This document shows, piece by piece, positions 18,229 through 27,668 of a stretch of 64,000 nt of DNA; within the stretch, counting starts at the first letter, position 1, and each line of letters starts with the position of its first letter. The translations under genes were made by a program, and so were the position numbers. A model generated the notes under the pieces. The model did not search any database. It was given only the letters and a program-made list of their open reading frames with translations, and was not told the origin of the DNA. Source of the DNA: Cryobacterium sp. PH31-O1 (GTDB lineage Bacteria; Actinomycetota; Actinomycetes; Actinomycetales; Microbacteriaceae); assembly GCF_030063455.1 (NCBI RefSeq), contig NZ_JASITB010000001.1, forward strand, positions 806,001-870,000. The letters run 5' to 3'.

Positions 18229-20253
18229 ATGCCCTTGCACCCCGTTCAGCCGTTACTCCATGATTCCGCCATCGTTCTGGCCGCGCCCACCCAGGCCTGG
18301 TCAGCCTCTGATGGGGGCACGACCCTACCGATCCACGGCCTGTACCACGCCGATACCCGGGTGCTTTCCGGCTGGAGCCTTCTGGTGGGAGGCGTGGCCG
18401 GCGAGCCCCTTGGCGCCGCGCCGCGTGGTGCCGACGAGCTCACGTTCAACGCACTGCTGCGGCACCTCGACGACCGCACCGCCGACCCGAGGCTGCGGCT
18501 GCAGGTGACCCGCACGGTGAAAGCGGGTCGGCTCACCGAGAGCATCACGATTGTCTCCGGCCTGCAGCACGACATTGACACCACCATCTCGGCGCGCCTG
18601 ACCCCCGACTTCTCTGACATGCAGACCGTCAAGGCCGGCCTGGCCGGTGCTGCCGAGCGGGCCTCTTTTGCGTCGAACGAGCTGCCCGACGTTCCGGTCG
18701 TCGACCTGCGGGAGATGACCGACGGCATCCGTTTGTCGACGCCGACGGTAATGGCGCTGGTGCGCGTGAGCGGCGACGGCATGCTGAGCGCGGCGGCCGA
18801 CGTGCACTGCGACTGGTCGGTGACCGTGCCGGCCCGGGGCAGTGTCACCGTGCAGTGGAGCGTCGACGTGGATCACTCCACAACCGTGGTGCAAGCGGCG
18901 GCCGGACTGCCGCAATGGGCGGGAGTGTCGGTGCAATCCGGCGATGCCCGCCTCGGTCGCTGGGTGCAGCGCGCTCTCGAAGACCTCTCGGGCCTGCGAA
19001 TGGCCACAACCGATCGGCCGGATGAGCCGTTTTTGGCCGCCGGGGCACCCTGGTTTTTCACCCTGTTCGGCCGAGATTCAATCTGGGCCGCCCGTTTTCT
19101 GCTCCCGCTCGGCACGGACCTCGCCGCCTCCACCCTACGACTGCTCGCCGCGCTGCAGGGCACCGAGAACAACAACGCGACCGCAGAACAGCCCGGCAAG
19201 ATCATGCACGAGCTGCGCCCCGACGCGTTCTCCATTCCCGGCGAAGGCGTTTCGCTGCCGCCGCTCTACTACGGCACCGTCGACGCCACCCCGCTGTGGA
19301 TCTGCCTGCTCGCCGACGCCCACCGCTGGGGCATGGCCGACGCCGAAGTGGAGGCCCTGCTGCCGAACCTCGAAGCGGCCCTACAGTGGATGCGTGAATT
19401 CGGCGACAGCGACGGCGACGGGTTTCTCGAATACGTCGACATCACCGGGCACGGCCTGGCTAATCAGGGCTGGAAGGACTCCGGCGATTCCATCCAGTGG
19501 CGCGACGGCAGCCTCGCCGACGGTCCGATCGCCCTGTGCGAGGTGCAGGCCTACGCCTATCAGGCGGCAATCGGCGGCGCCGACCTGCTCGACGCGTTCG
19601 GTCGTGAGGGCGGCGACATCTGGCGGGCCTGGGCCGAGGCGCTCAAAACCCGGTTTCGGCAGTCGTTCTGGATCGACTCCCCGCAGGGCCGCTACCCGGC
19701 CGTGGCGTTGGACTCCGCCAAGCGTGCGGTCGACACCGTGACCAGCAATATCGGTCATCTGCTGGGAACCGGCCTGCTTTCCGCCGAGGAATCCGCCCTC
19801 GTCGCTGCGAGGCTCGTCTCCCCCGAGCTCAACTCCGGCTACGGCCTGCGCACCATGGCCACCGACTCTGACGGCTTCTGGCCCATGAGTTACCACGGCG
19901 GCTCGGTCTGGACCCACGACACCGCCATCGCCATCGCCGGCCTTGGTCGCGACGGCTTCGGCGCTGAGGCGGGCGTGCTCATCGAGGGCCTACTGTCGGC
20001 CGCCGAATCCTTTGACTATCGCATGCCCGAGCTCCACTCCGGCGACTCCGCCACGGCGGTCACCGTGGCTGGGCCCTACCCCGCTGCCTGCCGCCCGCAG
20101 GCCTGGTCGGCGGCATCCGCTATTGCCGTGCTTGGCACTGTGCTCGGCTTAGCGCCCGACCCGGCCACCGGCGAGGTTGTCTCTACGCCGATTAGCCCCC
20201 CAGTGGTGGGCGACGTCACGGTGCACGGGCTGAACAGGGCGCTGCGCGACTAG
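18229..20253 (+). CDS. Glycogen-debranching-enzyme-like glycoside hydrolase
   Basis: A 674-residue cytoplasmic protein. The N-terminal beta-rich domain (about 1-240) begins HDSAIVLAAPTQAWSASDGG, matching the debranching-enzyme N-terminal module; the rest is an (alpha/alpha)6 barrel like amylo-alpha-1,6-glucosidase and GH15 enzymes, with FGRDSIWAARFLLPLG, EFGDSDGDGFLEYVD, NQGWKDSGDSIQWRDG and WPMSYHGGSVWTHDTAIAI rich in candidate acidic catalytic residues. It starts about 70 nt after the permease gene and so belongs to the sugar operon. It would hydrolyse the imported oligosaccharide in the cytosol; the linkage is not determined by what can be seen. Confidence 0.8.
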   Translation: MPLHPVQPLLHDSAIVLAAPTQAWSASDGGTTLPIHGLYHADTRVLSGWSLLVGGVAGEPLGAAPRGADELTFNALLRHLDDRTADPRLRLQVTRTVKAGRLTESITIVSGLQHDIDTTISARLTPDFSDMQTVKAGLAGAAERASFASNELPDVPVVDLREMTDGIRLSTPTVMALVRVSGDGMLSAAADVHCDWSVTVPARGSVTVQWSVDVDHSTTVVQAAAGLPQWAGVSVQSGDARLGRWVQRALEDLSGLRMATTDRPDEPFLAAGAPWFFTLFGRDSIWAARFLLPLGTDLAASTLRLLAALQGTENNNATAEQPGKIMHELRPDAFSIPGEGVSLPPLYYGTVDATPLWICLLADAHRWGMADAEVEALLPNLEAALQWMREFGDSDGDGFLEYVDITGHGLANQGWKDSGDSIQWRDGSLADGPIALCEVQAYAYQAAIGGADLLDAFGREGGDIWRAWAEALKTRFRQSFWIDSPQGRYPAVALDSAKRAVDTVTSNIGHLLGTGLLSAEESALVAARLVSPELNSGYGLRTMATDSDGFWPMSYHGGSVWTHDTAIAIAGLGRDGFGAEAGVLIEGLLSAAESFDYRMPELHSGDSATAVTVAGPYPAACRPQAWSAASAIAVLGTVLGLAPDPATGEVVSTPISPPVVGDVTVHGLNRALRD

Positions 20254-20435
20254 CCCCAATCACGCACAGCGCTCAGCCGCCTAACTTCGACACGAGACTC
20301 GGGTACGAAGAATCCGTCGCCGCTTGGTCTAGGGCGGTTTGGAATCTCCGGCTCGAAAGGTGGGCTATGCGAAAGTGCGCGTGCTCAACGTCCCCACTAC
20401 CGCACGGCATCCGCTGGCGGGGCTAGTGTGTGGGC

Positions 20436-20762
20436 ATGGACACTGCGACTGGGCCAATCACTTTCATTGCCGACATGATGGCCGGAACCATCGTGGAGCC
20501 GGGTCGGCCACACCACACCAAGGTGCTCAGCGCCCCGGGCGTGCGAGTGGTTGTGCTCACCTTCGAGGCCGGACATGTGCTCAAGGAGCATCAGGCTCCC
20601 AAAGACTTGCTGATGCAGGCCCTGGCCGGGCGGCTGCGCATTACGGCCGATAGCAAGGTGCACGAGCTGGCACCGGGCGCTCTGCTGCGACTCGAAGCCG
20701 GGCTGCCGCACACGGTTGAGGCCCTTGAGGAGTCCCGCCTGATGCTCACCATGATCGGGTAG
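20436..20762 (+). CDS. Small cupin-domain protein
   Basis: A 108-residue single-domain cupin starting at ATG 20436. The barrel is visible as VVVLTFEAGHVLKEHQAPKDLLMQALAGRLRI (motif 1, with His in the usual Glu-His region) followed by LAPGALLRLEAGLPHTVEALEESRLML (motif 2, with His in GLPHTVEA). Similar minimal cupins bind a metal or small ligand and their roles vary. A decayed duplicate lies at 30779-30953, and the same palindromic repeat follows both copies. The upstream 180 nt hold no other gene. Confidence 0.8.
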   Translation: MDTATGPITFIADMMAGTIVEPGRPHHTKVLSAPGVRVVVLTFEAGHVLKEHQAPKDLLMQALAGRLRITADSKVHELAPGALLRLEAGLPHTVEALEESRLMLTMIG

Positions 20763-20933
20763 CGCGCGGCGGGGGCGGCGCGGCGAACGGGCTGCGAAAA
20801 ATCAGGCTGCTCCGACTCGAGGCCGGGCCGAAGCCAGCCCCCGGAGGACTACGGCCGCGCGCTTTCGCCCAACCGGGCAGACCAAACGGTCAGCTTGCGG
20901 CAAACGTGCGCACACCGTCGAGGGACAGCGCCC

Positions 20934-21019
20934 GCACGCAAACTCGGAGGTTCTCGCGACACTCCGTGATTTTGTTCCCGCTCAGGCGGCGTGTTGCGAA
21001 AATCTCCGAACTTACGTGC
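20934..21019. repeat. Large palindromic intergenic repeat, copy 1
   Basis: An imperfect inverted repeat with about 29-bp arms (20934-20962 and 20991-21019) and a 28-nt loop. Arm mismatches are mostly C/T or A/G transitions that would still pair as G-U in RNA. The sequence around AACTCGGAG...CTCCGAACTT is nearly identical to 30996-31079. It lies in the 355-nt gene-free stretch after the cupin gene. Confidence 0.75.
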
Positions 21020-21117
21020 AGCGGAAGGGCTTCTCCGGTTCGATCATTCCGGCGTTCACCTAGCCCGCCGCTTTCTGCTCCGCCCCGAGTGGGCAGCAGG
21101 ATGCGTACAGCTCCCGT

Positions 21118-22842
21118 TCACGGCTCGTCGTCCCAGATCGTTCCGTCGAGGTCTCCGCGCAGCGTTCCGGTCACCTGGTCAACGGCAGCCCCCACCGTTC
21201 CGGTGAACCGCGCCGGGGGAAACCGGTCGCTCAAGCCATACTCACGGAGCTTGTCTTTCACCGGTCCTTTCATCTCCGCAAAGATGAGGGTGGTGCCGCG
21301 GGAGGCGAGAAAATCGTCCAGCTCGAGAAGCTCATCAATCGCCGTCGTGTCGATCTCGGTGATGGGCTCAGCCGCGAGAATAACGGTGTGGATGTCGCCC
21401 CCGGCCGCGATGACGGTGGCCCGCACGAACTCGTCGAAGATACCGCCGTTAGCGAAGAAGAGCGGGGCATCGAAGCGCACAATTATGATGCCGGGCAGCC
21501 GTTCGGCCTCCGGATGCCGGGAAAGATCATGGTAACCACGCCGGCCGTGCACTCGGCCGAGCTCAGCGCGGTACGGTCGCCAGGCGTGCCCGACGAAGGC
21601 GCCGAGTGACAGGATGATCGCCACCGCGATTCCCTCGATTACCCCGACGGCGAGAACGCCGATGAAGGCCGCGAGCGAAAGTGCCGCATCCACCCTGTTC
21701 ATTCTCACGAGTGCAAAAAATCCTCGAACGTCGATCAGCCCGGCCGCGGCAACGACCACCACAGCGGCGATGGCGGCCGAGGGGAGATACGCCGTAACGC
21801 CCGGCGCGAGCAACATGAACACCACGATGAGCAACGCCCCGACCACGTTCGTCAGTTGGGAGCGCGCCCCGGCCTGTTCGGCGACGGGAGTGCGTGAGGA
21901 TGAGGCTGAAATGGGGAAGCCGCCGAGCAGCCCGCCAGCAATGTTGGATACACCGATGCCAGACATTTCCTGGCTGCCGTTAACGCTTTCACCGCGTCGC
22001 GCGGCAAACGTGCGCGAGATCACGGCGGTATCGGCGAATGCAATGAGGGCTATTCCCAAGGCCGGGACGATGAGGGCAACAACGTCTCCCCAGGCCAGGC
22101 CGCCGAGTGCCGGCGTAGGGATCCCATGCGGCAGTGCGCCCACGACGGGCAGGTCGTTCTGCAGTCCCAGAATGACCGTCACGGCCGTCGATCCCACGAC
22201 GGCGACCAGCACACCCGGCACTCGGGCCTTGCGCCACGACAACACCACGATGACGGCCAGCGCTCCGACGCCGATGAGCATCGCGGTCAGATCCACTTTG
22301 CCGCGGGCGATCCCGTCGACGATGCCCACGGCATCGCCGAACGGGGAATCCGCCGATACCGAGAATCCGAGAAGTGCCGGCAACTGCGACACGATCACGA
22401 GCAGCGCCAGCGCGTTCAGATACCCCACCCGAATGGGCTTTGAGAGTAGGTCCGTCACAAATCCAAGGCGCAGAAGACCGCCAAGCAGAAGTATCACGCC
22501 CACCATGATCGCGAGCAGCCCGGCGAGCGCGACGGCCCGCGTGCCGTCGCCCATCGCGAGCGGCAGAATGGCTACGGCAATGATCGGAGCCAGGGCAGAG
22601 TCGGGGCCGAGAACGAGGATGCGCGAAGGCCCGAAGGCGGCGTAGGCGAGCAGCGGAATGATCGTGGCGTAAAGCCCGGCAGAGGGAGGGAGCCCGGCCA
22701 CCTGGGCGTAGCCGATACCCACCGGAATAAGGAGTGTCGTGAGCACGAGTCCCGCACGCAGATCCGGCAGCAGCCAGGCGCGCCGGTAGGTGAGCGCCGT
22801 GTCGATCCCCGGTACCCATCGCCGCAGCAGATTCGTGCCCAA
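21118..22842 (-). CDS. SulP family anion transporter with C-terminal STAS domain
   Basis: A 574-residue inner-membrane transporter of the SulP (SLC26) family, which move sulfate, bicarbonate or dicarboxylates. Roughly a dozen membrane helices start with LLPDLRAGLVLTTLLIPVGIGYAQVAGLPPSAGLYA, the SulP signature region; the C-terminal STAS domain covers about the last 130 residues (GIIIVRFDAPLFFANGGIF, EPITEIDTTAIDEL). The TTG at 22842 is preferred because GGAAAGG lies 6 nt upstream; an ATG at 22890 is in frame but lacks such a site. It is followed by nothing on its strand until the repeat region. Confidence 0.88.
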   Translation of the reverse strand: MGTNLLRRWVPGIDTALTYRRAWLLPDLRAGLVLTTLLIPVGIGYAQVAGLPPSAGLYATIIPLLAYAAFGPSRILVLGPDSALAPIIAVAILPLAMGDGTRAVALAGLLAIMVGVILLLGGLLRLGFVTDLLSKPIRVGYLNALALLVIVSQLPALLGFSVSADSPFGDAVGIVDGIARGKVDLTAMLIGVGALAVIVVLSWRKARVPGVLVAVVGSTAVTVILGLQNDLPVVGALPHGIPTPALGGLAWGDVVALIVPALGIALIAFADTAVISRTFAARRGESVNGSQEMSGIGVSNIAGGLLGGFPISASSSRTPVAEQAGARSQLTNVVGALLIVVFMLLAPGVTAYLPSAAIAAVVVVAAAGLIDVRGFFALVRMNRVDAALSLAAFIGVLAVGVIEGIAVAIILSLGAFVGHAWRPYRAELGRVHGRRGYHDLSRHPEAERLPGIIIVRFDAPLFFANGGIFDEFVRATVIAAGGDIHTVILAAEPITEIDTTAIDELLELDDFLASRGTTLIFAEMKGPVKDKLREYGLSDRFPPARFTGTVGAAVDQVTGTLRGDLDGTIWDDEP

Positions 22843-23005
22843 CGCGTTCCTTTCCGGAGCCTCGCTGTGCCCAAAATACCAGCACGTCACATACCGAGCA
22901 GACCGTTGGCAGCGGATGCGTCAGCCCGGCCAACGGTGGAGTCTCGATTGCCCGCGATGACCGATGACGACGAACGTGGTGTTGGGGCGCATCAGCTCCA
23001 GCGAG

Positions 23006-24025
23006 CTAGCGGTTTGCGCGCGATCGAGCCGCTCCTGGCCGATCGACCTCGGCTAGTTCCGCCTCGGTAGCCATCCGAAACGGCATGACAGAGGCAACGT
23101 GAACCGCCTGGCGAGACTGACCCCGGGTCGCCCACAAACTGGCGCCGATCGACACCGTGAGAATGGCGGCGATGACCGTCAGAGACACCGTGGTAGGGAT
23201 ATAGAACACGTCCAGTAGAAGCATCTTAACCCCCACCCACACCAGCAATACCGCCAGGCCTATCTTGAGATAGATGAAGCGGTTCATCAGGTCAGCGAGC
23301 AAGAAGTACATCGCCCTCAGACCGAGAATCGCGAACGCGTTGGCCGTGAAGACCAAAAAGGCCTCGTTCGTCACGGCGAAGATTGCGGGGATCGAGTCCA
23401 CAGCGAAGATAATGTCGGTGACCTCGACCAAGACGAGCACGGCCAGGAGGGGCGTGGCCAACAGCACTCCCGCTTTTCGAACGACGAGCTTCTGGCCGTA
23501 GAAGGCATCCGTCATGGGGATATGGCCTCTAAACCATTTCAAAGCCCACGACTTTTCGGGGTTGAAATGCTCGTTGCGATGACGAAGCATGCGTATTCCG
23601 GTGAACACCAGGAATGCCCCGAAGATGTAGAGCACCCAACTGAAGTTATTGATCAACACGGCTCCAGCGGCGATGAAGATTCCGCGGAAGACGAGGGCGC
23701 CGAGCACGCCCAAAAACAGAACACGATGTTGGAATTGCGGCGGAACGGCAAACGCGGCGAAGATGATGGCCCAAATGAACACATTGTCGACGGCGAGTGA
23801 CTTCTCGATCACGAAGCCGGCAAAGTACTGCTGGCCGAACTCAGCGCCGTAGAGCCACCAGACGATTCCGCCGAAGGTCACCCCCGACAGCACCCAGAAT
23901 ATCGACCATCCGGCCGCCTCCCGCACGCCGATCACATGCGCGGTGCGATGTGCGATCAGATCGACCGCCAGCATAACCAGAATCACGCCGATGACAGCGA
24001 ACCAAGCCCAGACAGGAACGTTCAT
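23006..24025 (-). CDS. TerC/Alx family membrane protein, probable Mn2+ exporter
   Basis: A 339-residue TerC family protein with about nine membrane helices. Conserved family segments include EKSLAVDNVFIWAIIF and LLAVLVLVEVTDIIFAVDSIPAIFAVT, with the acidic residues in helices thought to bind metal. Members (Alx, MeeF/MeeY) export manganese. The 5' leader carries a yybP-ykoY-type riboswitch, which directly supports a manganese role here. The ATG at 24025 lies just after a hairpin that can hide its ribosome-binding site. Confidence 0.9.
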   Translation of the reverse strand: MNVPVWAWFAVIGVILVMLAVDLIAHRTAHVIGVREAAGWSIFWVLSGVTFGGIVWWLYGAEFGQQYFAGFVIEKSLAVDNVFIWAIIFAAFAVPPQFQHRVLFLGVLGALVFRGIFIAAGAVLINNFSWVLYIFGAFLVFTGIRMLRHRNEHFNPEKSWALKWFRGHIPMTDAFYGQKLVVRKAGVLLATPLLAVLVLVEVTDIIFAVDSIPAIFAVTNEAFLVFTANAFAILGLRAMYFLLADLMNRFIYLKIGLAVLLVWVGVKMLLLDVFYIPTTVSLTVIAAILTVSIGASLWATRGQSRQAVHVASVMPFRMATEAELAEVDRPGAARSRANR

Positions 24026-24030
24026 AACTA

Positions 24031-24055
24031 CTCCAGAATCTTTTCAACTCTGGAG
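24031..24055 (-). promoter_or_regulatory. Ribosome-site sequestering hairpin (riboswitch expression platform)
   Basis: On the minus strand a perfect 7-bp stem CTCCAGA/TCTGGAG with an 11-nt loop covers the ribosome-binding sequence CTGGAG before the terC start. Its 5' arm is shared with the closing stem (P1) of the adjacent riboswitch, so the two pairings exclude each other. This predicts translational activation when the ligand stabilises P1. Confidence 0.65.
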
Positions 24056-24151
24056 GTCTCGTCGGCCCGTTGCCGGGCCCAAACCGCACCGAGCCGCGAT
24101 GTCGCGACCGTATTGACGATGGGTCTCGTGGGGACTACTCCCCTCCAAGAG
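24048..24151 (-). promoter_or_regulatory. yybP-ykoY (manganese) riboswitch
   Basis: Read on the minus strand, the leader of terC starts with the stem CTCTTGGAGG, continues with the diagnostic GGGGAGTAG, has a central CGTCAATAC segment, and ends GGGCCGACGAGACCTCCAGAG, which closes P1. These are the conserved positions of the yybP-ykoY class (Rfam RF00080), which senses Mn2+ and commonly precedes terC/alx, mntP and cation-ATPase genes. The match is from memory of the consensus; a covariance-model search would confirm it. Confidence 0.85.
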
Positions 24152-24366
24152 CTACAAAAACAGAGTTCTGGTATTTGTGCAAGGAGAATTGGGCTTGACG
24201 CCCTGAGACGCAGGGCTTTCCCAGTCTCCGGCCGTCACGGTGCGTCAGGTTAGCTCCGGCTTTAGAGCCTGCTGGGTCGAGCAGATCGAGTGCACACGTG
24301 GGTGGCACCTGGTCTCGATCAGCTCGACCAGCGGATGCGCGACGACCGTCCGACCGTGGCACGCCC

Positions 24367-26157
24367 CTATCGGGTGAGGTAGGACTCCTGCAGTTCAAAA
24401 ACCGGGGTGTCGAGGCCTTCCATGCGGGCCTTGATCTGAAGAGCCAGATAGTTGGAGTAGTGCCGGCTCTGATGCAAGTTGCCGCCGTGAATCCACAGCT
24501 GATCCACGTTGGTGGGCTTCCACATGTTACGCAGCTCCCCCTCCCACGGTCCCGGATCCTTCGGCGTGTCTGAGCCGTAGCCCCAGCACCGGCCCACTCG
24601 GTTGGCGACCTCGGGTGAAACCAGGTCGGCCAGCCATCCGTTCATGGACCCATAGCCGGTGGCGTAGACGATCAGGTCGGCCTCCAGCTCGCTGCCGTCA
24701 GCCATGATCACCGAGTGTGGGTCGATGCGGGCGAGTTGGCCCGACTTCACCTTCACGCGGCCGTCAATGAGCAGCTGCGACGCGCCCACATCGATGTAGT
24801 AGCCGGAGCCGCGGCGCAGGTACTTGAGGAACAGCCCGGACCCGTCGGTACCAAAATCCAGATCGAAACCCACCGCCGTGAGCTGGGCATAGAATTCGGC
24901 GTCGCGTTCGGCCATCTTCTCGAAAACAGGGATCTGGGCGGCGGGCAGAATGCGGTAGGGCAGCGACGCGAACAGCAGGTCGGCTTTTTCGGTCGTGACA
25001 CCGTTGGCCAGGGCCCGCTCGGAATACAGGTCGCCGAGGGCCAGGTCCATGAGCGCCTCGCTGCGAGCGATGTGCGTAGAAGATCTCTGCACCATCGTCA
25101 CCTCGGCACCGTGCTCCCACAGGTCGGCACAGATATCGTGGGCCGAGTTGTTGGAGCCGATCACGACAGCCTTCTTGCCGGCCCAGTCACCGCCGCCCTC
25201 GTGCTTGGACGAATGGTGCTGCTGCCCGGCAAATGTTTCGGCGCCGTCGAAGGTCGGCGTGTTCGGGTAGCCAGAGACCCCGAGGGCGAAGATCAGCTGT
25301 TTGGGTCGCAACGTCACCTTCTGGCCCTCACGCACAACCTCAACCACCCATTCCTGGGTTACCTCGTCGAAGGTGGCCTTGGTGCATTCCGTGCTCGACC
25401 AGTAGTTGAGCTCCATGATGCGCGTGTAGTGCTCCAACCAGTCACCGACCTTGTCTTTCGATGCGAACACCGGCCAGTCCTCGGGAAACTTCAGATACGG
25501 CATGTGGTCATACCAGACCGGGTCGTGCAGGTGCAGGGACTTGTAGCGATTGCGCCACGAGTCACCGGGCTTGGCATTCTTCTCGATCACGATCGTGGGC
25601 ACCCCGAGCCGGCGCATGCGAGCAGCCAGGCCGATGCCGCCCTGCCCGCCCCCGACAATGACGCAATACGGCTGCTCGTCGTAGCCGAGCGACGCCTCAC
25701 GGGCGTTCTTCTTTTCGAGCCACGAGAGCCGGCCCTTCTTTATCTCATGGCTGACCCCCTGCTCGCGGTTTGTGCCCTTCTTCTCCTCGAAGCCCTTGAG
25801 CTCCTGCATGGTCGTCAGCAGCGTCCAGCAGCGTCCGTTTCGCAACCGAAGGTGTGCGTAACCGCGGGCCTGTGCGGTTTCAAAAGTCACCCAGGCCTCG
25901 GTAGCCTCGCCATCACCGGTGGCGTCCTCGCCGCGGGTCCAGTCGCACGGTTGCACGTGCTCCAACTGGGCCTCGAGCATGCGACGAATGTCTTCCTTTC
26001 CCTCGAGGGTCTTAAGGTTCCAGGTGAACGAAACGAAGTCACGCCAGTAACAGTCCTCCTCGAAGATTTCCAGGGCGGTATCGATGTTGCGCTCCCGTAG
26101 TGCGCTGTCCAGCGCGGCCAGCCACCGGTCGACGATTTCATTTGCAGATTCAGGCAT
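24367..26157 (-). CDS. NTF2-like domain fused to flavin-dependent monooxygenase
   Basis: A 596-residue two-part protein. Residues 1 to about 135 form an NTF2/SnoaL-like fold (VDRWLAALDSALRERNIDTALEIFEEDCYWRDFVSF). From about 160 on is a flavin-containing monooxygenase: FAD motif VIVGGGQGGIGLAARMRRLG, NADPH motif VVIGSNNSAHDICADL, and ATG motif region LIVYATGYGSMNGWL. The ATG at 26157 follows AAAGGAG; the frame extends upstream without support. Fused proteins of this kind are known in actinobacteria and fungi, often annotated as putative FMO or Baeyer-Villiger-type oxygenases. It is divergent from a GAF-domain regulator, its probable controller. Substrate unknown. Confidence 0.85.
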   Translation of the reverse strand: MPESANEIVDRWLAALDSALRERNIDTALEIFEEDCYWRDFVSFTWNLKTLEGKEDIRRMLEAQLEHVQPCDWTRGEDATGDGEATEAWVTFETAQARGYAHLRLRNGRCWTLLTTMQELKGFEEKKGTNREQGVSHEIKKGRLSWLEKKNAREASLGYDEQPYCVIVGGGQGGIGLAARMRRLGVPTIVIEKNAKPGDSWRNRYKSLHLHDPVWYDHMPYLKFPEDWPVFASKDKVGDWLEHYTRIMELNYWSSTECTKATFDEVTQEWVVEVVREGQKVTLRPKQLIFALGVSGYPNTPTFDGAETFAGQQHHSSKHEGGGDWAGKKAVVIGSNNSAHDICADLWEHGAEVTMVQRSSTHIARSEALMDLALGDLYSERALANGVTTEKADLLFASLPYRILPAAQIPVFEKMAERDAEFYAQLTAVGFDLDFGTDGSGLFLKYLRRGSGYYIDVGASQLLIDGRVKVKSGQLARIDPHSVIMADGSELEADLIVYATGYGSMNGWLADLVSPEVANRVGRCWGYGSDTPKDPGPWEGELRNMWKPTNVDQLWIHGGNLHQSRHYSNYLALQIKARMEGLDTPVFELQESYLTR

Positions 26158-26321
26158 TTTCACTCCTTTGTGGGCGCTGAGTGAGGTCTTCCCAGTACGG
26201 CGCACTAGTGTGTGCAGATACTGATTCGGGCGTGACCTCACGTTCAAGTAGAGACCCGCGGGGGTTACAAGGGCGTTACACCCACTGCGGCTGACTCGTC
26301 GGGTCAACCTAGGGAGAGCGG

Positions 26322-27668
26322 ATGTCGCAGGGACAGCCAGTGGGTTCGCGCTTCGCGCCGCCCGACCTGCGCTTCTCGTCGCCGCGGGAATACGCCACGC
26401 TGCTACGCCACGCCCATGACCAAGCGCTCTCCGGTGCAGCCCGGCCCAACGTCGACCCGGCACTCTGGGCTTCCTGGCAGCGCGCATTGGCTGGAGGCAT
26501 CGACCCCGAAACGCATCTGCCGCCGCACCTGCACGAGGTCGCGGACATGCTGCACCTGCGCCGCGAACACCGCCTCGCGGCCGTGATGCCGGCCCTCAGC
26601 GAGTTGCTCGCCGACGAGAGCGCCTCGGGGCGGCACCTGCTCGTGCTCACCAACGCGCACGGCGAGGTGCTCTGGCGGGTCGGTAGCCCCGCGGCGCTGC
26701 GGCAGGCCGACGGTCTGGAATTCGTAGAGGGTGCCGACTGGTCCGAGGCCGGTATTGGCACGAACGCGATCAGTGAGGTCGTTCTGAGCGGCCGTTCCGC
26801 GCAACTGTTCTCCGCCCAACACCTGGTGCGTACCCACCATGAGTGGGCATGCACGGCATCACCCATCCGTGACCCCAACACCGGGCAAATTCTTGGGGTC
26901 TTGAACGTGTCTGGCCCCCTCGACACCGTCACCGCGGACAGTGTGCGCATGGTGCAGTGCGGGGTACGACTGGCCGAAGAGCTCCTGCGTAGCCGCACGG
27001 CGTTGGTGCCGGAACCCGCGGTGCCGCCCCTGACCCGGCCGAACCGCCCCACGGCGTCGCTCCCCCGACCAACACTGCACAACGGGATCTGCCTGAACCT
27101 ATTCGGCGATCATCCGGCAGTGGTGCTGGCGAACGGGCAACGAGTTGCGCTGTCCCTGCGCCGAGCCGAAATTCTCGTCCTGCTGAACTCGCGTCAACGC
27201 GGCTGGAGCGCGGAGCAGCTGGCCTATGAGGTGCACGGTGAGATGGGCGCTGCGGCGACCATCCGCATCGAGATGCACCGCATCCGCGTTCTGGCCCCCG
27301 GCCTGTTGGAGTCTCACCCGTACCGCTTAGCGGATGCCGCGCACGGCCGATCCGACGCCAGCGGCGTGGTGCAGAAGCTGCGCAACGGTCAGGTCGCCGA
27401 GGCGCTCGATGCCTACGTCGCACCGCTGCTGAGCAGCTCCGGGGCATCCGCTGTCGAATCACTGCGGCTCGAACTGAACGCCGCCATGGGCGCGGCAGTT
27501 CGGGCGAGCGGCAGCGCCGAGCTGATCAAGCGCTGGTGTGAGACCGATATGGGTTCAACCGACGACCTCGCTGTCGACGAGTTGGGCCGGCTGCTTGGGT
27601 ACACCGACGCGGCCTTTCTCGCCTTCCGGGCCCGTTCCGAGCGGCTGGACCGCGAGCTGGGCCTGTAG
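26322..27668 (+). CDS. GAF-domain transcriptional regulator (AcoR-like N-terminus)
   Basis: A 448-residue regulator. Residues about 60-225 resemble the N-terminal sensor of AcoR/DhaR activators: LVLTNAHGEVLWRVGS, WSEAGIGTNAISEV, HEWACTASPIRDPNTGQILGVLNVSG. The sigma-54 AAA+ domain found in AcoR is absent; instead the C-terminal half contains a winged-helix-like segment (VALSLRRAEILVLLNSRQRGWSAEQLAYEVHG). This GAF plus winged-helix layout is common in actinobacteria next to dehydrogenase or oxygenase genes. It is divergent from the monooxygenase gene, whose expression it likely controls in response to the enzyme's substrate. Confidence 0.8.
   Translation: MSQGQPVGSRFAPPDLRFSSPREYATLLRHAHDQALSGAARPNVDPALWASWQRALAGGIDPETHLPPHLHEVADMLHLRREHRLAAVMPALSELLADESASGRHLLVLTNAHGEVLWRVGSPAALRQADGLEFVEGADWSEAGIGTNAISEVVLSGRSAQLFSAQHLVRTHHEWACTASPIRDPNTGQILGVLNVSGPLDTVTADSVRMVQCGVRLAEELLRSRTALVPEPAVPPLTRPNRPTASLPRPTLHNGICLNLFGDHPAVVLANGQRVALSLRRAEILVLLNSRQRGWSAEQLAYEVHGEMGAAATIRIEMHRIRVLAPGLLESHPYRLADAAHGRSDASGVVQKLRNGQVAEALDAYVAPLLSSSGASAVESLRLELNAAMGAAVRASGSAELIKRWCETDMGSTDDLAVDELGRLLGYTDAAFLAFRARSERLDRELGL

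Noticed and set aside
26322..27668. AcoR-type sigma-54 activator
   Set aside because: Only the GAF sensor matches; there is no AAA+ domain, Walker motifs or GAFTGA.
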